Below are positions 15,413 to 21,616 of a DNA stretch of 38,769 bases, piece after piece. Origin of the DNA: an uncultured bacterium (lineage in GTDB: Bacteria; Bacteroidota; Bacteroidia; Bacteroidales; Bacteroidaceae). The first letter of the stretch is position 1. Each line of letters begins with the position of its first letter. The DNA is taken from positions 1 to 38,769 of the forward strand of contig CAJMQV010000011.1 in NCBI GenBank assembly GCA_905215575.1. The letters run 5' to 3'. A program made the translations under genes and the position numbers. The notes under the pieces are model-generated. The model saw nothing but the letters and a program-made list of their open reading frames with translations. It was not told where the DNA came from and searched no databases.

Positions 15413-15619
15413 ACTGCAATATTTGCATCTAAAGCTGATGGTCCTGAGAAAACCCTTGTGTACAGATGCAACAATAGCAGCCCACGCCTATAGCGTGAGA
15501 ACCACTATGCTTTCTTTGTACACATCTTGAAAATTTCTCAGGTTTCCAACTTACAAGATAAGCATAACGCTTCTTTTCTAAATCTCAAAAAGTAAAGTGG
15601 GTATTATTTGTCCTTACCC
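15394..15619 (-). ncRNA. Candidate structured small RNA, about 226 nt (6S-like or Bacteroidales-specific)
   Basis: No ORF explains this minus-strand stretch, yet it has a full promoter (15625-15655) and a terminator (15394-15412). Predicted pairing: a 5-bp hairpin at the 5' end (15615-15619 with 15599-15603); a 9-bp long-range stem cctgagaaa/tttctcagg (15534-15542 with 15443-15451); inside it an 8-bp stem tgtgtaca/tgtacaca (15517-15524 with 15457-15464); and an apical hairpin cacgc/gcgtg (15483-15487 with 15493-15497). The internal loops between stems make one long interrupted rod, the general look of 6S RNA. It has no tmRNA, RNase P or SRP signatures that I recognise. Presence of an RNA gene is well supported; its identity is not. 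Confidence 0.7.
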
Positions 15620-15624
15620 GTTTG

Positions 15625-15655
15625 CAAAAATAACACTAATTAGTTTGAGTTCAAA
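15625..15655 (-). promoter_or_regulatory. Full Bacteroidetes promoter for the candidate small RNA
   Basis: On the minus strand, TTTG (15652-15655), a 19-nt spacer, then TATTTTTG (15625-15632). Transcription is expected to begin near 15619, at the GGG that starts the first hairpin. Confidence 0.8.
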
Positions 15656-15863
15656 AAAATGCTTTGTTTTTATTTGAATTATGATGCAAAATGAAAGTAT
15701 ATATGCTTTGTTTGTAATATGTTTTTACTGATGTGTTTGAATATTTTAAAAATGTTACGTTATCTATGAAATAGATGTATTGCTGAATGCCTTTGATTAA
15801 AGGCTATTTGTTTATAAAAGTTTTATCAATATGGGTAAAATGAAAATTAAGGTATAAAAAGTA
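15656..15863. other. AT-rich spacer between the small RNA promoter and the tRNA terminator
   Basis: No ORF or RNA signature was seen. A small hairpin (gcctttgattaaaggc, 15789-15804) followed by a T-rich stretch is the only structure. Confidence 0.5.
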
Positions 15864-15895
15864 AAAAGGAGAAAGATGAAAATCTTTCTCCTTTT
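15864..15895 (-). terminator. Intrinsic terminator downstream of tRNA-Leu
   Basis: A 14-bp perfect stem (15864-15877 with 15882-15895) with a 4-nt loop, ending on the minus strand in TTTTT. It begins 7 nt after the mature tRNA 3' end. Confidence 0.85.
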
Positions 15896-15901
15896 GCCTT
15901 G

Positions 15902-15983
15902 TACCCAGACCCGGGATCGAACCGGGATGGGTTTCCCCACTGGTGTTTGAGACCAGCGCGTCTACCTATTCCGCCATCTGGGC
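15902..15983 (-). tRNA. tRNA-Leu (anticodon CAA)
   Basis: 82 nt, class II with a long variable arm. The acceptor arms gcccaga/tctgggt have a terminal G.U pair. The anticodon loop ctcaaac is closed by ctggt/accag, giving anticodon CAA (reads UUG). The T arm contains ggttcgatcc. CCA is not encoded. The sequence is identical to the plus-strand copy at 28594-28675. A promoter lies at 16003-16034 and a terminator at 15864-15895. Confidence 0.97.
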
Positions 15984-16002
15984 ATCTTTTCGATTGCGAG
16001 TG

Positions 16003-16034
16003 CAAAGGTAGTACATCTTTTCTTTATTTCCAAA
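16003..16034 (-). promoter_or_regulatory. Promoter of tRNA-Leu (minus-strand copy)
   Basis: TTTG (16031-16034), a 20-nt spacer, then TACCTTTG (16003-16010) on the minus strand, 19 nt before the mature tRNA. The 18 nt downstream from CTTTG are identical to the other tRNA-Leu copy. Confidence 0.8.
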
Positions 16035-16085
16035 TAAAAATACAATTTTCCTTCTAAAAAATATGTTTTTTCTATAATTGGGGAC

Positions 16086-16865
16086 TTATTTTGTCGTTTT
16101 AATATAATCTCCGGCAACGCTTCCACCGCCACCGCAGAAGTACATCAAGTCATAGAGCTGGTCTATTTTTGAGGTAAATACATTCATGCCGTTACCTTCA
16201 TTGTTCGGACGGATTACCATAGTTGCGCTTAGATCGGGGTTGACTTCCTCCAGATCAATTTCTATTTGGTTGTTGATGATACGTCCTTTGCCGGAGAACT
16301 CACATCCCTTGCCTTTACCGCCACTCTGATTGATTGTTACCAGAAGCATATTGTCTTCTGCTGCTGAGATTTTCAGTGTCTGTGCATATGAGCCTTTTTC
16401 TTCTCCGCCTTGGATATAACTGCCTTCAAAGTCTTTTGCGGTTAGAGGTTGCTTTTTCAGGAGCACATTCTCCGCCTTTATGATCTGGTCTTCACCAATC
16501 ATGGCTATCTGTTCGTCGGGCAGGACTTTGAAGCATACGGTTTCTTGCACCGGAATGGAATCGTTACTGTTTGTTTCCACCACAAAAGTGCTGTCTTGAT
16601 AAGACCAGGTTCCGTATTCAGTTTCTGACGTGCCGTCAGAGTCAAGATACAGGCGAGTGATGGCAGCGGTACTGTCCGGCATGAAAGTAACCTTCGTTTC
16701 TATACCCGGGCAATCGCCACAGGGCAGGGTTCCTTGAAACAGGCAAAGGTAATCGGTGGGAACTATATCCTGTTCGCTGTTGTGCTTGTCTTTCTGACCG
16801 CATCCAGCCAAACCACTACTGAGTAAGGCTATGGCTGTACATTGTATTATTCTTTTTGCTTTCAT
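16086..16865 (-). CDS. NlpE-like lipoprotein
   Basis: 259 aa. A lipoprotein signal ends in 'SSGLAGC' with Cys at about residue 22. At about 45-53, 'GTLPCGDCPGIET' matches the NlpE N-terminal signature with its CxxC. NlpE senses envelope stress (surface contact, copper, lipoprotein trafficking defects) at the outer membrane in enterobacteria, and many Bacteroidetes lipoproteins share only this domain. The C-terminal half ('GSYIQGGEEKGSYAQTLKI') looks like a second beta-rich domain without a known motif; the C-terminus has 'FCGGGGSVAGDY'. A role in copper or stress sensing is inference. It is monocistronic, with a -7 box 48 nt upstream. Confidence 0.78.
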   Translation of the reverse strand: MKAKRIIQCTAIALLSSGLAGCGQKDKHNSEQDIVPTDYLCLFQGTLPCGDCPGIETKVTFMPDSTAAITRLYLDSDGTSETEYGTWSYQDSTFVVETNSNDSIPVQETVCFKVLPDEQIAMIGEDQIIKAENVLLKKQPLTAKDFEGSYIQGGEEKGSYAQTLKISAAEDNMLLVTINQSGGKGKGCEFSGKGRIINNQIEIDLEEVNPDLSATMVIRPNNEGNGMNVFTSKIDQLYDLMYFCGGGGSVAGDYIKTTK

Positions 16866-16912
16866 TTTCTTCTGATGAGATAATTGGTATTAATGATGCC
16901 CTATACTGTTGG

Positions 16913-16920
16913 CAAAAATA
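16913..16920 (-). promoter_or_regulatory. -7 box for the NlpE-like lipoprotein
   Basis: TATTTTTG on the minus strand, 47 nt upstream of the ATG. The -33 region (TTCTG) is weak. Confidence 0.55.
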
Positions 16921-17043
16921 GGGAGAAATATCAGATAGGATACAGAATGGTCTTTGATTTACGATTTTTTGTCTATTCAAGTTATTCTTCTGAAATATTG
17001 TTTATCAGCTGTTTATGTCAAGATTCGAAGATGCTTTATGACA

Positions 17044-18003
17044 TTAGAAACAGCAATAAGGAGCCAGTCTGTTCAGATCTTTTTCTGAGAATTCTTCATA
17101 GAGGGACAGATCGTGCAGGCTTTTCATGTTCCCGAATTTTCGTCTGTGTTCCAGAATTACACGGCATTGGTAGAAGTTCAGGTACGGATGCCGTCGAAGC
17201 TCATTCAGTGAGGCTTTGTTGATATTTATTTTTCTTATTTCTTCCGGATGTTTGATCACAAACCAGGGGAGTACGCTGTCCGGAAGATGTTTGATCTCTT
17301 TAAGTTGGTCAACCGATACATAGCCGCCCAACTGATTGCGTCGTCTTACAATCATTTGTGCGAATCCTTCACCAATGCCAGGAATGCGTTTCAGTAAAGC
17401 GGTGTCCGCCGTGTTCAGATCCACTAAAGTCTTTTCCTGAAACTTGTTGCTTTTATATATTGGAAATTTTTGCTTTGTAGAATCTGTTGCTTCTGCTTCC
17501 AGATATCGGTATTTGGGAGCAATACGTACCAGAGGGAGCAGATGTTCCAAAAGTTCTCCGGTCATGCCGTAGATCTTTTTCAAGTCTTCTTTCTGATGAA
17601 AGCGGCCTCCCTTGGCACGATATTTATAGATGTTACGCACCTGCCAAGGGGAGAATCCCAAGGCCAGCAGCTGTGTCGAGTCTGCAGTGTTGGGATCGAA
17701 TGTAAACGATGCGTTTTGGCGTATGGGTACAGCGAAATGGTCTTTCCGTTTTTGTGCCCGTGTGTCATGTTTGGGCTTTTCAGTCTGCCGGCACAGGGCT
17801 GTGTAGTGCTTTCGTTCGGCATCAGTAAGCCTGCGTTCGGTTTCCTGGCTTTGGTGTGACAGGTACAATAGACTACAGGCAGTCATGACAATCACACACA
17901 GACTGAAAGCAAAAAGGACCTTTCTGTCTGCACGGGGCAGATAGAAAAGGTCCTTTAGTTTATTCTGAAATAGTTTATATGTTCGCTTATTTAACCAGCT
18001 CAT
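17044..18003 (-). CDS. Membrane-anchored protein with three helix-hairpin-helix (ComEA-type) modules
   Basis: 319 aa. A short cytoplasmic head is followed by one membrane helix (about 30-48, 'VLFAFSLCVIVMTACSLLYL') and a charged linker. Three ComEA-like HhH units follow: 'FDPNTADSTQLLALGFSPWQ' (about 96), 'VDLNTADTALLKRIPGIGEG' (about 194) and 'ININKASLNELRRHPYLNF' (about 259). HhH units bind DNA backbone without sequence specificity; in ComEA they capture DNA in competence, but the layout here (anchor plus three units) is a Bacteroidetes form of unknown role. The start overlaps the end of the upstream transporter gene by 17 bases, so it is co-translated with it. It ends in 'PYCCF'. Confidence 0.85.
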   Translation of the reverse strand: MSWLNKRTYKLFQNKLKDLFYLPRADRKVLFAFSLCVIVMTACSLLYLSHQSQETERRLTDAERKHYTALCRQTEKPKHDTRAQKRKDHFAVPIRQNASFTFDPNTADSTQLLALGFSPWQVRNIYKYRAKGGRFHQKEDLKKIYGMTGELLEHLLPLVRIAPKYRYLEAEATDSTKQKFPIYKSNKFQEKTLVDLNTADTALLKRIPGIGEGFAQMIVRRRNQLGGYVSVDQLKEIKHLPDSVLPWFVIKHPEEIRKININKASLNELRRHPYLNFYQCRVILEHRRKFGNMKSLHDLSLYEEFSEKDLNRLAPYCCF

Positions 18004-19345
18004 TCACAAATATAGTCATAATCGCGATTGGAGCAAAGTATTTCAACAGGAATATATATAGTTTGAAAAGAGGCATCCGGATGGTTCCGTAGTTTGTTAC
18101 CTCGTCACGTACAATCTTCCGTTCAAGATACCAGCCGGTAAAGACGGCGATCAGCATACCGCTCAGCGGCATCAGGAACTTGGCTGAAACGAAATCGAAC
18201 AGATCAAACAGATTCATATCAAAAAGAGTAGCTCCCTTCAGTACGCCGAATGACAATGCACAAAGGATTCCTAACAGGGTACAAGATATTGTAACAATAT
18301 AGGCACCGGCTTTTCGGGTGAGCTTAAACCGCTCATGGATATAAGCCGTAACCACTTCGTGCAAAGAGATGGTAGAGGTCAGGGCAGCCAGTACTAAAAG
18401 TACGTAGAACATGACAGAGAATACATATCCTAATATCGGTGCATTGTGAAAAGCGATATTGAAGACATTGGGCAGGGTTACAAATACCAGACTCGGCCCA
18501 GCGTCTACCGACAGTCCCGGAACAGAATATACAGCCGGGAAAATAATGATTCCGGCCATAACAGCCACCATGGTGTCAATAGCACCCACACTGGCAGCTG
18601 TACGCAGCAGGTTGGTGTCACGACCGAAGTAAGAAGCATAAGTACACAGACATCCCATACCCAGACTCATGGAGAAGAAGGCCTGTCCCATAGCGCTCAG
18701 GACTACTTTTGTGGTAATCTTGGAGAAGTCCGGTTTAAGCAAGAAGTTCAGACCTTCGCTTGCTCCTGGCATGGAAAAGGCGCAAATCACGAGCACACAG
18801 ATAATGAATAGCAACAAAGGCATCATGACCTTGGAAAATTTCTCTATTCCATCGGTTACTCCTCGAATAATGACTACATGGGTTAGGAGCATGAATAAGA
18901 CAACATACAGAGAGGATTTCCAGGGGTTGCTTACAAAATCGTTGAAGAAGGCGGTATAGTCCGTACTTTGTGAAAAGCGGTTGGCTGCCGCTGCTACGGT
19001 ATATTCTAAAGTCCATCCTGCTACAACCACGTAATAACTTAGAATCAAAAAGGCGGAAAACACGCCCATAAGGCCCACCAGATGCCATTTAGTGCCCGGT
19101 GCTAACTTCTGATAAGCCGAGGCCGTATTGGCTTGTGAGCGTCTGCCTATCAGAAATTCGGATACCATAACGGGCAGTCCCAGAAAAATAATACACAGCA
19201 GGTATACCAGCAAAAAGGCGGCACCGCCGTTTGAACCCAGTTCGCTGGGAAAACGCCAGATGTTGCCCAAGCCTACGGCAGAACCGGCTGAGGCTAATAT
19301 AACTCCGATTTTACTTCCAAAATTTGCTCTTTCATTAACAGACAT
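17987..19345 (-). CDS. Sodium-dependent NSS-family transporter
   Basis: 452 aa with about 11-12 membrane segments. The neurotransmitter:sodium symporter signature is at the N-terminus: 'NFGSKIGVILASAGSAVGLG' then 'NIWRFPSELGSNGGAAFLLV' (TM1 with its unwound substrate/Na+ site). Bacterial members such as LeuT and TnaT import amino acids with Na+. The substrate cannot be read from the sequence. It overlaps the downstream HhH gene by 17 bases and is divergent from the VanZ-like gene with overlapping promoters. Confidence 0.92.
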   Translation of the reverse strand: MSVNERANFGSKIGVILASAGSAVGLGNIWRFPSELGSNGGAAFLLVYLLCIIFLGLPVMVSEFLIGRRSQANTASAYQKLAPGTKWHLVGLMGVFSAFLILSYYVVVAGWTLEYTVAAAANRFSQSTDYTAFFNDFVSNPWKSSLYVVLFMLLTHVVIIRGVTDGIEKFSKVMMPLLLFIICVLVICAFSMPGASEGLNFLLKPDFSKITTKVVLSAMGQAFFSMSLGMGCLCTYASYFGRDTNLLRTAASVGAIDTMVAVMAGIIIFPAVYSVPGLSVDAGPSLVFVTLPNVFNIAFHNAPILGYVFSVMFYVLLVLAALTSTISLHEVVTAYIHERFKLTRKAGAYIVTISCTLLGILCALSFGVLKGATLFDMNLFDLFDFVSAKFLMPLSGMLIAVFTGWYLERKIVRDEVTNYGTIRMPLFKLYIFLLKYFAPIAIMTIFVNELVK

Positions 19346-19383
19346 AAAAATGTTAGTTTTTAGTTAAACATGACAATTGAGTG

Positions 19384-19391
19384 CAAATGTA
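19384..19391 (-). promoter_or_regulatory. -7 box for the NSS transporter operon
   Basis: TACATTTG on the minus strand, 38 nt upstream of the ATG. It lies 13 nt from the oppositely oriented box of the VanZ gene, so the two promoters overlap. Confidence 0.55.
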
Positions 19392-19404
19392 TAGAAAATA
19401 AACG

Positions 19405-19412
19405 TATTTTTG
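19405..19412 (+). promoter_or_regulatory. -7 box for the VanZ-like gene
   Basis: TATTTTTG, 27 nt upstream of the ATG at 19440. Its -33 region falls over the -7 box of the divergent transporter promoter. Confidence 0.6.
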
Positions 19413-19439
19413 AACAAGAATTGAATAAAACAGCTTATT

Positions 19440-19832
19440 ATGATAACAAACTTATTTAAAAAGTATCCTTTGAGTGTGTTTCTGATTGTAGTCATTTGGG
19501 TGTTGTGTATGTTTACTCCGCCTCATACCGGGCTGGAACAGGTGAGGTATATTGATAAGTGGACCCATCTGGTAATGTATGGTGGTTTTTGTTCGGTCAT
19601 CTGGTTTGAGTATCTGCGACGTCATGACAGTCTTTATTGGGGACGCATTGCTTTATGGGCTGTAGTGGCTCCTGTGCTGATGAGTGGAATCATCGAATTG
19701 GCGCAGGCTTATTGCACCACGACCCGTTCAGGCGAATGGCTTGATTTTGCGGCCAACAGTACAGGAGTCCTTTTCGGAAATCTATGTGGTTATGCGGTGC
19801 TTCGCCCTTTGATATGGAAAAGAAATCACTGA
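19440..19832 (+). CDS. VanZ-like membrane protein
   Basis: 130 aa with four membrane segments. VanZ-family features are 'YIDKWTHLVMYGGFCSVIWF' (K-x-x-H after the first helix), 'GIIELAQAYCTTTRSGEWLD' and 'DFAANSTGVLFG', the conserved E-Q...R...D-x-x-N pattern. VanZ itself gives low-level teicoplanin resistance, but most members in gut anaerobes are of unknown function, so this is not evidence of resistance. Monocistronic. Confidence 0.88.
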   Translation: MITNLFKKYPLSVFLIVVIWVLCMFTPPHTGLEQVRYIDKWTHLVMYGGFCSVIWFEYLRRHDSLYWGRIALWAVVAPVLMSGIIELAQAYCTTTRSGEWLDFAANSTGVLFGNLCGYAVLRPLIWKRNH

Positions 19833-19883
19833 AAACGTATGTAAATAGAAGTCTGATGAAAGGATAAGAAAATTTGCCAAACA

Positions 19884-19915
19884 TTTGTCTGTCCCCGATT
19901 TTTGGTGTATATTTG
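19884..19915 (+). promoter_or_regulatory. Promoter of the ABM-domain protein
   Basis: TTTG (19884-19887), a 20-nt spacer, then TATATTTG (19908-19915), 40 nt upstream of the ATG at 19956. A complete Bacteroidetes consensus promoter. Confidence 0.78.
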
Positions 19916-19955
19916 AGTTTGGTAAAAGGATTTTGAAAACTCAAAAAAAGAAATT

Positions 19956-20231
19956 ATGATTAGATTAAATGTATTTATTCAGGTTGAAGAGTCAAAGAAG
20001 GCTGAATTGGTAAGCGCGGCTAAGGAACTGGTTGCCGCTTCTGTGAAAGATCAGGGATGTATCGCATACGATCTGTTTCAGAGTGAAACCCGTGCGGATG
20101 TGTTGATGATTTGCGAAACATGGACTGACGATGAGGCTTTGAAAGCACATGAGCAGAGTGCTCATTTCACTACATTGGTACCTCGTATGCAGGCTTTGGC
20201 TGCCATGAAGATTGAGAAATTCAATTTTTAA
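19956..20231 (+). CDS. ABM-domain protein, putative quinol monooxygenase
   Basis: 91 aa, the normal length for the dimeric alpha+beta-barrel antibiotic-biosynthesis monooxygenase (ABM) fold. Recognisable are 'IRLNVFIQVEESKKAEL', 'DQGCIAYDLFQSETRADVLM' and 'CETWTDDEALKAHEQSAHF', the last with the conserved W...H pair near the active site. Relatives such as E. coli YgiN oxidise quinols without a cofactor, and others degrade heme. The substrate here is unknown. It ends at a strong terminator shared with pncB. Confidence 0.88.
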   Translation: MIRLNVFIQVEESKKAELVSAAKELVAASVKDQGCIAYDLFQSETRADVLMICETWTDDEALKAHEQSAHFTTLVPRMQALAAMKIEKFNF

Positions 20232-20243
20232 CCATAAACCCTA

Positions 20244-20297
20244 ACAAAAAGAGAATGGCCGCTCCCGGATTATTCCGAGGGAGCGGCCGTTTTTGTA
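20244..20297. terminator. Bidirectional terminator between the ABM gene and pncB
   Basis: A 10-bp GC-rich stem ggccgctccc/gggagcggcc with a further short inner stem, flanked outward by aacaaaaa and tttttgt. It serves both convergent genes. Confidence 0.9.
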
Positions 20298-20313
20298 TCT
20301 GTTGTTTTCCTGT

Positions 20314-21480
20314 TTATGAGATACGCAATTCGTGCATGCAGGCTTCCACTTCCGTAATGCTGCCCATGTGCTTGCCCAAATCATCCGAGAGCTTGATACA
20401 TTCGCGCCATTGCTGGTTGGCGTTCATGCGGCAGCGGCTCAGTTTCATCACAATATTCGATGGCTGATAACCGGTGTCGTTGGTCAGATTGGTACCGATA
20501 CCGAAGGAGCAGCGGATGCGTCCCTGACAGTAGCGGAACAGTTCCAGCGCCTTGGGGAAATCCAGCGCGTTGCTGAAAATAATCGTTTTGGTTGTCGGAT
20601 CAATGCCTAATTCCTGATAACGGCTGATCAATTGGTCTACGAATTGGAATTCATCGCCAGAGTCACAGCGCACACCGTCAAACAGTTTGGCCTGTTTGCG
20701 GCTGAAATTGCTTAGGAAAGAGTCCGAGGTATATGTATCTGACAGGGCGGTACCCAAATCGCCGTCATATACATTTACCCAGTTCTCCAAGGCCATGTAA
20801 TTGGCATGCTTGTAGCCGAACTGAGCTCCGTGGAACATGAACCATTCGTGCGGGTGCGTTCCCATGGGGCGCATGTTATATTTCATGGCCAGATAGCAAT
20901 TGGATGTGCCGGTACAGTAACGGGCTTGTTTTTTGAGTTCCTTGATAACTGTTTCGTGCACTTCCTTGGAGAAACGGCGGCGTGTTCCGAATTCTGAGAA
21001 GGGCAGGGCATTGTCGTTGGACAAGGCTATCTTTGGAGCCAGTTTTTCCCGTACAGTGTCCATGTCTACCGATTTGTGCTCGAACTTGTTTTTCACCTCG
21101 GAAATGATGGCCAGCAAAGGAACTTCATACAGAGTTACTTTATACAGCAGGTCTGTTACCTCCATTTGCAGATGTCCTTCGGCATCCAGCTCCAGAATGA
21201 TTTTTTCCGGATTAAAACGGAAAGAGGCCAGCCATTCCCAATATACCGGAGGCAGGAAACGGCAGTGATGCGTCATGAATTCCTGCTCTTCGCTCGTAAG
21301 TTTTACCTCACGCAGCTTTTCAATCTCTTTTTTAACGGCTTTAAGAAAGTCTTCCGAATAGACAGTCTGGTCCCGATCCTGAAAGGTAAAGGTTCCCTCT
21401 GCATAGGGAAACAGTTTTATATAAGCGTACGATGTGGTGAACTTATATAAATCGGTATCTAAAATGTTTTGTATAATCAT
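20314..21480 (-). CDS. pncB: Nicotinate phosphoribosyltransferase
   Basis: 388 aa from the ATG at 21480. The 65-codon in-frame extension upstream is AT-driven, unlike the family, and runs into the divergent gene, so it is rejected. It converts nicotinate plus PRPP (with ATP) to nicotinate mononucleotide in NAD salvage. Family signatures are the N-terminal 'NILDTDLYKFTTSYAYIKLF', 'FGTRRRFSKEV' with the autophosphorylated-His region nearby, 'GTHPHEWFMFHGAQFG', and the PRPP-site 'DGVRCDSGDEFQF'. The gene is single, convergent with the ABM gene. The best -7 match (TATCTTTA, 21520-21527 minus) is one base off consensus. Confidence 0.95.
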   Translation of the reverse strand: MIIQNILDTDLYKFTTSYAYIKLFPYAEGTFTFQDRDQTVYSEDFLKAVKKEIEKLREVKLTSEEQEFMTHHCRFLPPVYWEWLASFRFNPEKIILELDAEGHLQMEVTDLLYKVTLYEVPLLAIISEVKNKFEHKSVDMDTVREKLAPKIALSNDNALPFSEFGTRRRFSKEVHETVIKELKKQARYCTGTSNCYLAMKYNMRPMGTHPHEWFMFHGAQFGYKHANYMALENWVNVYDGDLGTALSDTYTSDSFLSNFSRKQAKLFDGVRCDSGDEFQFVDQLISRYQELGIDPTTKTIIFSNALDFPKALELFRYCQGRIRCSFGIGTNLTNDTGYQPSNIVMKLSRCRMNANQQWRECIKLSDDLGKHMGSITEVEACMHELRIS

Positions 21481-21569
21481 ATTGCTTGCGTTGTTTCTGT
21501 ATATTTCTTTTTGACTACGTAAAGATAATCTTTGTCGCTGTAAATATCTGCTTTTCGTAGAACTTTTTT

Positions 21570-21577
21570 TATATTTG
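21570..21577 (+). promoter_or_regulatory. -7 box for the TonB-dependent receptor
   Basis: TATATTTG, 39 nt upstream of the ATG at 21617. No firm -33 element. Confidence 0.55.
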
Positions 21578-21616
21578 TCGTGAATAAAACTAAAAAACCG
21601 ATAAAATAACACGATA

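Noticed and set aside
15057..15493. Open frames of 123 aa (minus) and 80 aa (plus, 15251-15493) in the gap before tRNA-Leu
   Set aside because: Low-complexity AT-driven composition, no motif or signal, no promoter at the right distance, and they overlap the candidate small RNA.
19440..19832. VanZ-like gene as a glycopeptide-resistance determinant
   Set aside because: Only the fold family matches; no van ligase or regulator genes are nearby and Gram-negative anaerobes carry such genes widely without that role.
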